From NCBI RefSeq assembly GCF_025399195.1, contig NW_026252140.1, forward strand, positions 1 to 64,000: a stretch of 64,000 bases of DNA, written 5' to 3'. Of this stretch, positions 15,144 to 26,794 are shown piece after piece. Position 1 is the stretch's first letter, and each line of letters opens with the position of its first letter. Made by a program: the position numbers and the translations under genes. The stretch is from Umbelopsis ramanniana AG (lineage: Eukaryota; Mucoromycota; Umbelopsidomycetes; Umbelopsidales; Umbelopsidaceae). Under the pieces are notes generated by a model that did not search any database, was not told the DNA's origin, and saw only the letters and a program-made list of their open reading frames with translations.

Positions 15144-15968
15144 CGTGGAACTGATGATTCATGTAACATAGCATTCTGTATTACCACAAATGAGAATGAA
15201 CTCTCATTATATATTCCACAACCTCATATAAGCCAACAATCCATTAGAACGTATTTCTTTTTTCTGATTTCAAACATAAAAGTAAAAAAAGAAAAAAAGT
15301 CATGCCATTGACTTTGGGTATGAAGTTGGCAGCTGACAGTGACTTTTGCAGCCATTTTGCTGCCCGAAGCCAATTCAAACGCCGTAGCTGTGACTCTCAA
15401 ACCATGACGTTTTGGTCAGTGATTGCAAAGGCTGTTGGCCGCTTCGTTTCAATCAAGGGCAAGAAAAGGAGACATCTCATCTAGAGAATTTATTTCTGTC
15501 TTGGTATAACCGTTGTTGGTTTAGCGTCATCTTTCATCGCAGAAAAGCCCATTAGTACTTCCTTAGGACACCCTTGGCAGGGAGAGACATAGCAACATTA
15601 TCTTCAGTCTGGCAGCGCGCATTAATATAACCGTAATATAATAGCTTTTACTTTTGTTTCGATCTACTTCTATACTCTCTGACACAATATGTTTCACGAC
15701 CTGTCAGTATCCTTTTGGCCAAATGCGTATTGTGTATGCCAGAGCTGGATAAATAGAGATTAAAGTAGTAGTGCTGCGTACTTTCACAAGACCTCACTAG
15801 GAATTGAACAGGTTATCAATGTGTGGATGTGGCTCAAACCACTGGCGGCAAAAATTGATACGTGTTTGGGTAGTGGGTGGGGGGTGATGACGTGCAGATG
15901 ATTTTTTGGATACCGCTCCCAGCCAATGAAGTGCTGGATTTCTTATACGCGAACCCATTCAAAGCGTC
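15144..15968 (+). other. Intergenic: 3' side of the 147-aa gene and SEC22 promoter
   Basis: 825 bases with no supported gene. A short open frame at 15302-15484 has no splice signals or recognisable protein. A TGACGTG motif sits at about 15889-15895 and a G-rich stretch lies just before it, both upstream of SEC22. GTATCCTTTT occurs at about 15708 without any coding context. Confidence 0.5.
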
Positions 15969-17095
15969 ATGGTGAAGACAACAATGGTGGCTAGGGTGTC
16001 CGATGGACTACCACTTGCAGCAAGCATGGACGATGAACAGGTATGCTTCAGTGCATTCGGATGATGGATAGACTTATCGACTTTTCTTCGCGGGAAAACT
16101 TCACCGAATGGGAACAACCCGAATCGAATCACCAATCGTGGCATTTATCAATAGATCAAGGGGGCGGTCTAGATCGATACCGACGAAAGATACGATATGG
16201 CACGATGTCCCATTCTGTAGATACTACGCCGTAACAGAGATTATGCACGGCATCGTTTATATCAACGTCAAGTCCGAATACCAACTTACTCACCTTTTCC
16301 CCATCTGTGCAGTCCGAGACCGAGCTCTCTGAATACAAAGGACAAGCTAAAACCATCTTCCGACGACTCAATCTTAATTCTGAACCAAGGTGCTCCATTG
16401 AATCTGGCAACTACATATTCCAGTAAGTGGATAAGTGTGCAATGCATTCTGGGCTTCTCATATACTAAGTAAGTCGCTGCATTAGCTACATCATCGAAAA
16501 TGGTGTGTGTTATCTTTGTATTTGCGAAAAGTCATATCCACGAAAACTAGCCTTCAGCTACCTTGAAGAACTTGCCAAAGAATTCAATCTCAGCTATGGC
16601 AACGAGGTGGACAAGCCTGGTCTTCGACCATATGCATTCGTAAAGTTTGGTAAGTGTTCAGCGCTTTTTATGGGTGATCATCGCACGCAAACTGATTTAA
16701 ATGGGATGTGTGGCGAAATGCAGATACGTTTATGCAAAAGACAAAGAGAATATACCAGGATACCCGGACGCAACATAATTTGACCAAGCTCAATGAAGAC
16801 TTGCAAGACGTGACTCGAATTATGACCAAAAATATGGAAGATCTTTTGTGGCGCGGCGACAGTCTTGACCGTAAGTGATTGTTTTTAGCAAGTGAAAATG
16901 CTTTTCACCAGCGGCTAATCAAAAATGTATTCAGGTATGAGCCATATTTCCGGGGAGTTGAAGGATAGTGCTAAATTGTTTAAGGACAAGGCACGCGATT
17001 TAAATTTGCAGGCATTGTATCGTAAATACGGGCCACCTGCCATTGTGATTCTCATTCTTTTGTTCGTGATTTACATTCGCTACTATTTGTTTTAG
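15969..17095 (+). CDS. SEC22: R-SNARE SEC22 (vesicle trafficking)
   Basis: Five exons: 15969-16040, 16313-16422, 16486-16649, 16724-16870 and 16935-17095. They total 654 bases, exactly 217 residues plus stop, with all junctions in phase. The N-terminus MVKTTMVARVSDGLPLAASM begins a longin domain (to about residue 120). The SNARE helix follows with LTKLNEDLQDVTRIMTKNME and the zero-layer arginine in LLWRGDSLD. A single C-terminal membrane anchor PPAIVILILLFVIYIRYYLF ends at the stop. Known: ER-Golgi R-SNARE acting in COPII and COPI vesicle fusion. The length is typical (yeast Sec22 is 214 residues). No anomalies. Confidence 0.97.
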
Positions 17096-17111
17096 ACACA
17101 CACACACACAC
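17096..17111. repeat. (AC)8 microsatellite
   Basis: Sixteen bases of perfect AC dinucleotide directly follow the SEC22 stop codon, so the repeat lies in its 3' UTR. Confidence 0.9.
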
Positions 17112-17724
17112 CCTTTCTCATATAATAAACTCTCTAGCTCCTGAATATGATACTTCCCCCTTAAGGTACCACACTCAGATGGAACTAACGTCAAGAGCGG
17201 CCAGCGAAGCGGGGAAGGTATTCCGATATTTCAATTGGAAAGTCTTGCAACGACGTAATGGGTGGAGAACCAAAGAACATCTTTTCATTGGTCCGGTTCG
17301 AAGTCTCAGCTATTGAAACACTCTGAGTGTGATTGAGTTGTCAGTCACGGGCAAATTTTGTCTTGACACAAAAACTTTTTTGCCATATCCTGCCGTCGGC
17401 GGAATATTAACAAAAAAATATTAGACTCGCTTATGCCAGAATTTGAAACCAAAACCTTTCAAAATAAACAATCTTTCGTTGAAAGAATCATGGAAAACTG
17501 AAATGATTTAAAAAAGAGTTTTGAATAATCTGATGGCTCATTGTCAAGATGAACGGAAGTAAAACGCCTCGCCTCGTTGTTGATGACTGCAGCTCAAAAT
17601 CGAATGTGCCGTATTTGGTATGATTTCTGGTTACGACACAATTGGGAAAAAAAAAAAAATTAAAACTTCTATATAAGCAGCATTCAAAACCAACGGTACA
17701 TCCGTTTCACCCTACTTTGTTCCA
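17112..17724 (+). promoter_or_regulatory. AVT transporter upstream region
   Basis: No gene is visible. The stretch is AT-rich, with a poly-A run near 17648 and a TATA-like TATATAAG at 17670-17677, 48 bases before the transporter ATG. Promoter function is inferred. Confidence 0.4.
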
Positions 17725-19680
17725 ATGTCTGCCCCAAACGAAAAGCTCACTGCAGATGCGGACGCTCCAGCACGCCTAGAAGTCCCAAATTCAGGAAATG
17801 GCTCCACAGAGGACGACATTCCCGAGAGGCAACGAAGCAAATCAGTGGATATTCCTCGTCAGAAGATGATCAACCAACTCAAGTCTGAAGGTGGATTCCG
17901 TACTCATTTTGTGGTCAATCATGCTGATGATGTGCCATCAGATGAAGCTCGTCCCAATGTCAAACGTCGTCCACGTCCAATGTCCCGTGGTACCAGCTAC
18001 AAGTCCTTTGTTTATAGTGTTAAATCCAACCGAAAGTCCTTGGCTCGTACTCTTTCATCCTACTCTACTTCATATAGCCATTTTGCAGGAGAGAACTGGG
18101 TGGAGGATGATGAAGTGCCTGGTCTGGCAGGTTTGACGGCCGAAGAGCTGGCTCTTAGTGAGGCTGAAAAAGCAGAAATGCGACGACCTGAGCGAACGGC
18201 ATCGTTTGGAAAAGCTATGTTCATGTTTCTGAAGGCGTTCATCGGAAGTGGATTGATGTTCCTTCCCAAAGCGTAAGAATTGTTCATTTCAAGTATCAGA
18301 GGCTTCAGTATGGTTGTTCTGATTTAAATTTGCCCCCATTCACTCACTTTTTAGTTTCGAGAACGGCGGTTTGGCGTTTTCAATCTGTCTAATGGTTTTC
18401 ATCGCCGCAATTTGTCTATTCGCTTTCCTTCGCCTGGTCGAGACTCAATTACAAGTCGGTGGTTCTTATGGTGACATGGGTGCTCGTCTCTGGCCCACCA
18501 GGGGTGGAAGTATTTTGCGCATCACTGTATTGTTCTTCATCTGTATCTCTCAAATGGGCTTCGTGGCATCCTACACCATTTTCATCTCTCAAAACTTGTA
18601 CGACGTAGTCAATGCTCTAAGCAACTGTGCTTCTCCCATTCAAGAAAGGTATTACATCTGGATGCCGCTAGTCATTATCATACCTTTCGCTATGATTCGA
18701 CGAATTGCCAAGCTTTCATTTGCTGCCATTGTGGCCGATGTCCTCATCTTATACGGCATTATCTGTGTGATCTATTTCACTAGCGACCAGCTCTATCATA
18801 ATGGCGTTGGTCCTGGAATTACTCTCATTAATCCTACCAACTTTGCTCTTATGATTGGTACTGCTACCTTCTCGTTCGAAGGCATCGGTTTGGGTAAGTG
18901 CCTCTCGGAGTAAAGCGGCATCTGTTTTAGATGAGGTTCCCTTGAAAGTTTGGGTCATTAATGTCTCCTATTGTTTCATATCACACAGTTATCCCTATTG
19001 CCGAAGCTATGAAGGAACCTGAGAAATTCCCTAGGGTCGTCATCATCGGTATGGCTATTGTCACTGGCATCTATATCTTAATTGCCACCTTGGGCTACTT
19101 GGCATACGGTGAGCTTGTCCAAGCGGCCGTTATTGCCAATTTACCTCAACCCAGCAACCTTACTGCATCTGTCCAGATTTTGTATTCCCTGGCCATCATT
19201 TTGAGGTGAGTTTTTTTTTTCGGCATCTATCCATGTTAATTTGTTTATATTCCATATACTGATGGGTGGGAATAATCCTATTTTAGCGCTCCGTTCATGT
19301 TGTTCCCTGCCATCAAAATCGTGGAGAATGGAATTTTTGGTGCCCGCCGTGGACGTCATAGTCAAAAGATTAAATGGTCCAAGAATGCACTGCGACTCAT
19401 TATGGCGGTCATTTGCGCAGCTGTTGCCTTCGGTATTGGTGCTGACAACTTGGACAAATTCGTTTCCTTGGTCGGTTGTGTTGCATGCGTTCCTCTTTGC
19501 TTCATTTTCCCTGGCCTCTTCCATTATAAGATCGCCCACAACGTCAGAGACAAAATATTTGATATCATCCTCATGATTTGGGGCGTTGGTATAATGATTT
19601 ATACTCTATACGTCAACATCAACTCATGGGTCCATCCTGGTCCTGCTGGTGCTACTCTAGCTCCATACTGTCCTTCATAG
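17725..19680 (+). CDS. AVT-type vacuolar amino-acid transporter (AAAP family)
   Basis: Four exons. A hydrophilic N-terminal extension of about 165 residues is rich in Ser, Arg and Asp (SYKSFVYSVKSNRKSLART). The transporter core begins at SFGKAMFMFLKAFIGSGLMF, the first membrane segment with the conserved GSG of the family. About ten further hydrophobic segments follow, including ICLFAFLRLVETQ, TVLFFICISQMGFVASYTIF, LMIGTATFSFEGIGL and the PIAEAMKEPEKFP loop after it. The C-terminus is YVNINSWVHPGPAG. Known: fungal Avt3/Avt4 proteins export neutral amino acids from the vacuole, and the long soluble N-terminus is typical of them. Substrate direction cannot be read from sequence. The start is the first ATG after a pyrimidine-rich leader. 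Confidence 0.88.
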
Positions 19681-20308
19681 TTGGACCGATATTGGTTACT
19701 TTTCACCTGCAGAAAAGCATAAAAATATCATAGATGGCCATTTGTAGGACGGTGCGATTTTATTATTGCATTTGTCTGCTACATGTATACCGTAATTTCT
19801 GTTTGTACACATAATTTCATGAAGATTAAAGAAATGATCAACCTTAATGCATGCATGGATAATCAGAATGTACGATGTGTCGAAACACAACTTTTTATCC
19901 CCTAGAATCGAATGTTATTAACCGCTGCCATCAAAGTCCCTTGTAATCCTATTGCGGACAATCTGAGACTGAAGTCTTCGCAATAACGGTTTCATCGGTG
20001 CGTATCTCTCCGTGGCCCGATAGTACTTTAAACTATATACACTAGCCAGCCCTAATTTTAATGCATATAGCAGCGATCTAGTGTAAGTTTACGATCACAC
20101 TTATCCTACATTAATGCAGTTGCCGATGCAAGCGAGCATATGCAGTATTTGCCGATACGAAAATAAATAGTTGTAGGCATTTGCCCGTGTGTTTCAGGTA
20201 CAACGCAGCAAATCACTAGCATATTTTGTTGATCTACAGAAACTTCTTTGAAGGGTTCCAAAACAAAACGTTTTATTGCATTTGAAGTCAATAATGCCTT
20301 CGTAAAAT
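19681..20308. other. Intergenic between convergent genes
   Basis: 628 bases between the 3' ends of the transporter (+) and the M20 peptidase (-). It holds only 3' UTR-like AT-rich sequence; I see no gene or repeat. Confidence 0.5.
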
Positions 20309-22424
20309 TTAAGCGGTATTCTTTTTGAATTCGGCAACAGCTGCATCTAGCATGTCTTGGCTCTGCAAAATGTCTATTAATGTCATAGACATTGCTTTAG
20401 TGGCCCGCAATGTGTCTTCATGTGCTATCTCTGTTTTTGCTGCAGCAGTGAATTCGTGTGTGTGATTCACGGCTGTGGTGTGAATACCGAAGCCTGGGTG
20501 CACTAGTGGAACTTGGTAGCTGATGTTTCCAGCATCAGTGCTACCACCGCTCATTTGCTCTTGTTCAGATTTAGGGATATAGGAAATACCGTAAGACTCC
20601 ATGTACTTCGTATATCTGTCACCCATGACTGAGTTTACCAAGACGTCTAGGCAAAATCATGTTAGTGCAAGAAATTATATTACTACATTATATGTATGTA
20701 AGCCTTACCTTTAGTGACACCAACATCCTTCCAACTAAACTTGACTTTGCATCCTGTGGCAATAGCAGCAGCCTCAAAGCACTTTTCAACACGAGGTTTC
20801 AGTTCATCCAATTGAGAAATCTTCAAGGAACGAACAAAGAAGGTTGCAGAAGCGTAATCTGGAATAATGTTTGCCTGAGGAGAGCGTTAGTATGAGATAG
20901 TACCAAAAGATGCAAAGGATACTTCCAATCTGTTTCTACTTACTGCTTTACCGCCATCAGTAATGATACCGTGGATTCTATACAAATTTTAAAAGATTGG
21001 AATCAATGCCCAGCCATTTAAGCAAAGGAAAAAGAAAAAACATTGTCACTAGCGTTACTTACCTGTCAGTTGGCAAAATCTGTTGGCGAAGCATGGAAAT
21101 GTTGTTCCATGTTTGGGCGATAGCATCGAGGGCATTGATACCATTCCATGGTGCAGCTAAAAGTCAGTGAAGACGAATCAATACATATGGACTAGTAGCT
21201 TGTGATCGTTTAATTCACTTACCAGCTGCGTGACTTGGCTTGCCAAAGAATTCGACGTTAACATGATCAACAGCTAACATACGATGATATACAGTGTCAC
21301 CGGGACTAGTAGACCAAAATAGCATTAGTCCATGCACATCATTATAAAGATCGACAACAAATGCACTTACGATGGATGAATCATCATGCACACATCCACA
21401 TTCTTTTTGAAGACATCAAGGTTGCACATGATAACCTTTCCAACAGTGATTTCTGTCATAACAAGGTGATAAGTACGCGCACCTTACTATAACAAAATAG
21501 TGTTCGTATTTCAAACTAACCTTCAGCAGGTGTACCATAGAGGATGACCTTTCCTTTGACACGACCGCTTTCCAGAGCAGCCTTGATAGCCATAGCAGCA
21601 CCAACACCACTGATGGCAATCAAGTTGTGTCCACATCCTTGACCAAGACTACAAAACAAGTCAATACTTCGGTCTTATCTAGGGGCATTTGTCTACATTA
21701 AAACTCACCCTTTCAGACCGTCGTATTCTGAGCACAAACCGACTCTTCTACCAGGGCCATTGGTGAACTCAGCTGTAAATGCAGTCTCCATTCCATAGGC
21801 ATGTCTGGTTACTTTGAATCCTTTGCGTTCAAGGAAATCAGTCAACAAGTCGTGAGAATGATATTCATGCATGCCTAGCTCCGGGTTTCGGTGAAGCTTT
21901 AAGGTTTCGTGATCGGGTTGAGAAATTAGGTCAGTGTAAGATAGCGATAGGAGCAAAATATCATTAGAAAGCAAATTTGACACAGGTTGGAGTATGCAAA
22001 CAATGAAATGTAGATTAAAATAAAGAGAGAGAAATAGATATTAATGGCTGATCCTGTGCGTTCCATAGTTTACTACAATGAAAGTGTTGCCTTACCTCCA
22101 AACTGATCTCTCTAAGTTCGCTTGAAGCATTATCAATGGTATCGTAAATGATCTTCTCGATTTCTGTATCTGCCTTGACATCAAAATGCTCCAGAGCCTG
22201 TAATGAAGTGTTAAAAGACGATTAGAGCTGTACCTACTGACCTATATGACAGTGCGACTGAATCTTGAGATCTCTAAACTCACTTTGGTGGTAATGCATT
22301 CTTCGTAGGCCGGAAGTCTTTCAGGAACAGTATTCTTTTGCTCTAAAGTTTTGGCTTTACGAAGATTTCCAAACAATGAGGAAAAGCAGCCAGTGCTATT
22401 CTTTTTGGCAGATGAGAAACCCAT
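20309..22424 (-). CDS. Peptidase M20 domain protein, PM20D2-like (Xaa-Arg dipeptidase-type)
   Basis: Read on the minus strand: the start ATG at 22424 gives MGFSSAKKNSTGCFSSLFGN, and the first donor is CAAA|GTGAGT near 22282. Catalytic M20 blocks follow in order: HRNPELGMHEYHSHDLLTDF, VGLCSEYDGLKG, then GQGCGHNL (metal-ligand histidine), LYGTPAEEG (glutamates) and, in the last exon (20641-20309), GGSTDAGNISYQVPLVHPGF. About nine short exons, ending TAA at 20309. Known: PM20D2 hydrolyses dipeptides with basic C-terminal residues, acting as metabolite repair; the STDAGNISYQVP block is characteristic of this subgroup and of amidohydrolases. The precise substrate is unknown. An upstream in-frame start up to 22502 cannot be excluded. 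Confidence 0.85.
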
Positions 22425-22812
22425 AACAAAGAGGTTCTGAAAGGATAGGGAAGTAGTCGGAAGCACATTCATCCGATGGATATCCAAAATGATTTCCTTC
22501 AAGTCACGTGTATCTTCAACTGGGGGACGTGCGCTGTGGATGAAAAACGGAAGCAGGAACAGTGTGTCAACCCTTGTAGATAAATTGCATAATTCAGAAA
22601 CTAATTATGCTCTCAATACCTTTGATGGACGTAGCATACGGATATTTTAGTATAAGAACATTGGCCCGAACTCTCTCGATATGGTGGTATCTCTCCGTCA
22701 AATAGTATACCGAACGGAATCATGTGATAGTAGTGGCTTGAGTTCTAAATTTTGTCATTTTTTTTAAAAGCCTTGGTCAGGTTTTACTAACGAGGGCTCA
22801 GCTATTTTCACC
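22425..22812. promoter_or_regulatory. Divergent promoter, M20 peptidase / PRELI protein
   Basis: 388 bases separate two genes transcribed away from each other. A CACGTG E-box lies at 22505-22510. No coding sequence is seen. Confidence 0.4.
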
Positions 22813-23438
22813 ATGAAATTGTTCAAGTCTGTTCATACGTACGATTACCCATGGAGCTTAGTCTCTGCAGCGAACTGGCAAAAATACCCCAATGAGCACT
22901 GTTCACATGTGTATGCTGTGGATGTCCTCGACAGAAGAGTAGAGCCTGATACGGGCGTTCTCATAACGGAAAGGCTCATTACAGTGAAGCAAAATGTACC
23001 AACTATCATTCTTAAGGTAAGGATTCGAATTGTCAAGTGTAATTTCATAAATTCATACATACTCAACTTCTGTTCAAACAGCTTATGGGCACAGGATATA
23101 CCCAATACGTTCGAGAGATATCCCGCATTGACCCAAAGTCAAAGACCCTGACAATGGACAGTATCAACTTGACATTATCCAGCTATATGAGCGTCGCCGA
23201 GTCTATCGAATACACAGAACATCCCTCAGAACCTGGAAAAACTCAGTTCACGCAACAGGCTGCAATTTCGGCTGGTACTAAACTTGCAAGATGGGCAAGC
23301 TTAGTCGAAGACTTTAGCGCCAAGCGCTTCCAACAAAACGCTGATATCGGTCGTGAAGGATTCAACCAAGTCCTCCAACGCTTTGTTGTGCGAGCAGAAG
23401 CATCTGCTGCCAACCAGGCTTCAGCAGCTTCATCTTAA
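22813..23438 (+). CDS. PRELI/MSF1-domain lipid transfer protein (Ups2/PRELID3-like)
   Basis: Two exons, 22813-23016 and 23082-23438, encode 186 residues. The start MKLFKSVHTYDYPWSLVSAA matches the PRELI domain, followed by NWQKYPNEHC, VYAVDVLDRRVEPDTG, RLITVKQNVP and, in exon 2, LMGTGYTQYVREISRIDPKS with TQQAAISAGTKLARWASLVE. The C-terminal helix and Ala/Ser tail are ordinary. Known: PRELI/Ups proteins shuttle phosphatidic acid or phosphatidylserine across the mitochondrial intermembrane space with Mdm35/TRIAP1. The VDVLDR...TG context and the length favour the Ups2/PRELID3 branch over Ups1; that subdivision is inference. Confidence 0.92.
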
Positions 23439-24059
23439 AACACATTGGCATACCAGTGACCGGGGGTTGTACCCATGGAGCGCTTGCTGCAAGGTGCATA
23501 GCCCAGCGCGTACTTGCTTTTGTCAACACACAACAACCCGTAGCACGCAAAATACTAGACCTATACTACCACCATTAGACTACTTCAGTCCGAAAACAAT
23601 TTTCCTTTGATGTTTTTCATCTGTATCATATCCTCTCACCTAAAAGTATATCATGTTTTGAAACAACCATCAGACATTAAAAGAATCAAACCAAACGTAA
23701 ACAAATTGTGCCGTTTTGACATGTTAATGAAATTCTTACGTCATGTTTAAATTGGCTTACCTGTTTTCTGTGTTGGCATTCTTAGGAATAATAAGATTAT
23801 CCATGGAAGTTCGATTATTACAGTAGGCTAAATAGACTTTCCGCTCCCGGCTCGATAAGAGGTTTGGCTGCTTTTGCAAAATGAGCGCTTCTCTAACTCT
23901 ACCCTAACCCAGCTGGCTGTTTTGAGCCAAAGTTGCCAAAGTCTATGGGCGGTGATTTGAGTGTACTTGTCTTCGACTACCTGGCGGCGTTGGTTTTATT
24001 TTCCCTCCTCTCTCTCCATTTGATCAACAACTTTTCTGTTAGATCCGAGTTTCGTTATC
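23439..24059 (+). other. Intergenic, PRELI gene to PHO88
   Basis: 621 bases between two tandem genes. It holds no supported gene; a pyrimidine-rich leader (TTTTCCCTCCTCTCTCTCC) precedes the PHO88 start. Confidence 0.5.
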
Positions 24060-24694
24060 ATGTCTCCTCCTACTATTCTCACTTCTCAAGCATTCAACAT
24101 CGGCTTGATGCTGTTTGCGATGCAAGCATCAAAGAAGATCTCTTGGGAAGATCCCGAGACGATTCAACTGGCCCGTGCAGCTTACGGTATCGCGCAGTTG
24201 GTAGCTGTTGCCATCACATATTACTTGATCATGGTGGTAAAGAAGAAGAATGGTAAGCTGTCAGATCAATTATTTTGTGGCGGATGCAACGTGGGAAGCT
24301 AACGCAGTACACACTAGATACCACCACCTTGAGATACGTTGTACCTGGCAAGCCTTCAACAAACGGACAACCCAGTGAGCCAACTGCGGTGGTGACAACC
24401 CATCGAGCATACGACATTGATCAGCTTCAGAAGGCTATTCGTTCCATCTTCACTACTGCAGTGATGTTCTCTGTAGTTCACTTTTACTTCAAGATCAATC
24501 AGCCCCTTTTACTTCAGTCCATTGTCCCCATCAAGAATGCTCTGATTTCCAAAGAGGCTTTGATCCATCTTTGGGGAGATGCGGCTGAAGGACCGTTGCA
24601 GCGTCCATTCAAGGCTGAATCACCCTTCTCCGCCTTGCTCGGTATGGCCAATGCTCCACTTGAAGATGGGGCAGACAAGAAGAAGGAACAATAA
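24060..24694 (+). CDS. PHO88: PHO88/SND3 ER membrane protein
   Basis: Two exons, 24060-24252 and 24318-24694, join in phase (AAT G|AT) to give 189 residues. The N-terminus has TSQAFNIGLMLFAMQASKKI and a first membrane segment IAQLVAVAITYYLIMVVKKK. Exon 2 has TTLRYVVPGKPS, the second hydrophobic stretch FTTAVMFSVVHFYFKINQPL and a C-terminal SPFSALLGMA followed by a charged tail. Length and order match yeast Pho88. Known: it was first linked to phosphate uptake and later identified as Snd3, part of the SRP-independent ER targeting route. High confidence in the family. Confidence 0.93.
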
Positions 24695-25460
24695 TAAGAA
24701 AGGGAAGGAAATAAGAACACTCCCAATGCTGATCTTATCGTACTCTCTATTTCTGTATATTAAAAAAAACCAATTGACAATGTGGCGTTAAAGAGTACTA
24801 CGTTCGAGCAACATAATGCCATCGCTGATGCAAAAACAATAAAATACAATACATCCATTAAGCAACTTACCCTCGTGGGTATTCTTTTGTCTATGATTGA
24901 TCCTAAATAGATGAGCGGGGACTAGGCGGGCATTTCTGCAGATCCCAGGACTTCCATTCGTGTGCAAAAAATTAGATTCTGTAAAATCTTAGCTAAAAGT
25001 CTGTACCACACTGGTCCAACGTCTTTGTACTATGCCCATATTCTTCTCTTGTGGAGATCCCACTGATGTTCGGGAAAGCAACGGTTTTAATATATTCAAA
25101 AGTCAATAACTTCATGCTAAATGTTGGTTATAATGGCATGGTAACCGCCGTGATGAAGAAGCGTTTCTAGTTTAATTCACTCAGCGTATTTCGGGTCCCG
25201 CTTGTGTAGCAAGAAAGCTCCATGGAAAATGACCATGAGTTCAAATGGTTATTATGGAATAGATGAAATAAAAACGATGTACACTACATGCGCTAGGTAT
25301 TATGGTGAATGGGATACAGGGAAACGGGGATCTTGAAGGGGGGAAGGTGCCTCTAGGATAGCGGAAGGAGAGCAGTGGTAGGTCTTGAAATGTTAGCAGG
25401 GGAAGGGGCGGGCTTAGGAGTTTTAAAACCTTAGGAATAAGCTGATGGTCGATATACTAT
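24695..25460. other. Intergenic between convergent genes
   Basis: 766 bases between PHO88 (+) and the secreted protein gene (-). A purine-rich stretch (GGGAAGG motifs) runs around 25320-25410; I see no gene or structured repeat. Confidence 0.5.
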
Positions 25461-26176
25461 TTAGATAGACTTGACCAAATCAGAGTCGATGCAAGAGGTT
25501 GCGTCTACGCAAAATCCATTTTCGATGGAACGTCTTAACCATATGCTTGTAACTCCTTCAATGTTTTTGGCTATTCGCTCTTCGATGTCATTGTTATAAG
25601 ACTTCCCTATTGCTGTTGCAACCAGAGGTTGGATGTTTTGTGAGATTAGAGAATCGTACAAGTGTGCGTGGACGGATTCTATATTAATGTATTAGTTCAC
25701 TCAGGTTGGATCCAGAGCATGGCCTCGTTCATAAAACTGCATAACTTACCTCCTATTTTCTCTACAACAGCTTGCCGAGCAACACGTATAGCATCATCGA
25801 TATGCGAGATAGCTTCTTCTGATTCATTATAGGTCTGCATCAAGGCGTTGAAAATAGCTTCTTTGATTTTTAATTCTTGATCGGCCCACGTCGATTTGAT
25901 GGTGCCAGAGATTCGTATGTCTAAGTCGCTCTTTTTTGAAAATGCTACGACAAATTCATTATCATGTGGAAGAAGACCGGCAAATACGTTTCGTTGAACG
26001 TTGGTAGAGAATTGGCGCAATTTGGGTTGTAACGCTAGTTGAAATTGGGAAGATATGTTTTCTGATAAATGGTACATGATGTTGGTATTCATATCATCTC
26101 GTTTTTGAATGGGAGCCGACCACACCATTGGACTTATGCTACATAAAAGTAGCATGCATATTATTTTGTATTGCAT
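25461..26176 (-). CDS. Secreted protein of unknown function, 214 residues
   Basis: Not recognised. Exon 1 is 26176-25750 and exon 2 is 25678-25461, totalling 645 bases in phase. The start at 26176 is chosen because it begins a clear signal peptide, MQYKIICMLLLCSISPMVWS, followed by APIQKRDD with a Kex2-like KR site; the frame is open further upstream but that would bury the signal. The mature part is helical-looking, with alternating hydrophobic residues (IKEAIFNALMQTYNESEEAI) and two cysteines in a C-terminal segment (CVDATSC). There is no GPI signal and no known enzymatic motif. A TATA-like TATAAAT lies about 120 bases upstream. It could be a small secreted effector or cell-surface factor; function unassigned. 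Confidence 0.7.
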
Positions 26177-26794
26177 AGGGTGAAAGACTTGGGCAGTAAT
26201 AGAATGAATGAGGGCCGGTCGATCAAAGAAAAGTGAGAAGGTGCTGTATCGAGAGAAAAGAAGGTCTTGTACTACAGAGTGTGCAACGAAAAATTTATAA
26301 GACGACCTATCCAATCCATCGCTGTGTCAAATTTATATGAAAGATTGGCCATCTTTCTTTTCGGTATTCAGAAAGGCCGGGACCTTTTCCCGCACCATCA
26401 CATTCAAACTTTTAACTTTTCTTTGCCTATGCTCTTATTTTACATAGATAATTTTTGACTTTACCATGCCATCGTGCGGTTGGTATAACACCACGCATGA
26501 AACTGTGTTATGGTAGATTCGAAAACAATTACCTAAACACACTCCTAAAGAAGAAAGGGAAAGACGAAGAGAAACAAAAAATAGATGGTGCGAACCGGCA
26601 TATTCCAAGTGTCACGCGGTTGGCTCTTTATGAAGAGTGATCACGTACAAATTAAGAAACCACCGAACAAAGACAGCAAAAGTTTCGTTGCATGAATTAT
26701 ACAGTGTATTTCTTCCAAGATTGCTAAATAGTACAGAAGGAGCTGCTAATGATACCGATGACCACAAGCCTAATACGTCTTTACAGTCAGTTGT
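26177..26794 (-). other. Intergenic, upstream of the secreted protein gene
   Basis: 618 bases; both flanking genes are on the minus strand. It contains the TATA-like site at about 26293-26300 (minus-strand sense) and nothing else I can support. Confidence 0.45.

Noticed and set aside
15302-15484. 60-codon open frame before SEC22
   Set aside because: No splice partners, no recognisable composition, and it overlaps the likely promoter.
15708-15717. GTATCCTTTT upstream of SEC22
   Set aside because: No exon or frame leads into it; it is an isolated match in intergenic DNA.
20914-20922. GTATCCTTT on the minus strand within the M20 peptidase gene, a possible U12 donor
   Set aside because: It lies in the middle of a normal intron whose GTAAGT donor and CAG acceptor keep frame, so the match is chance.
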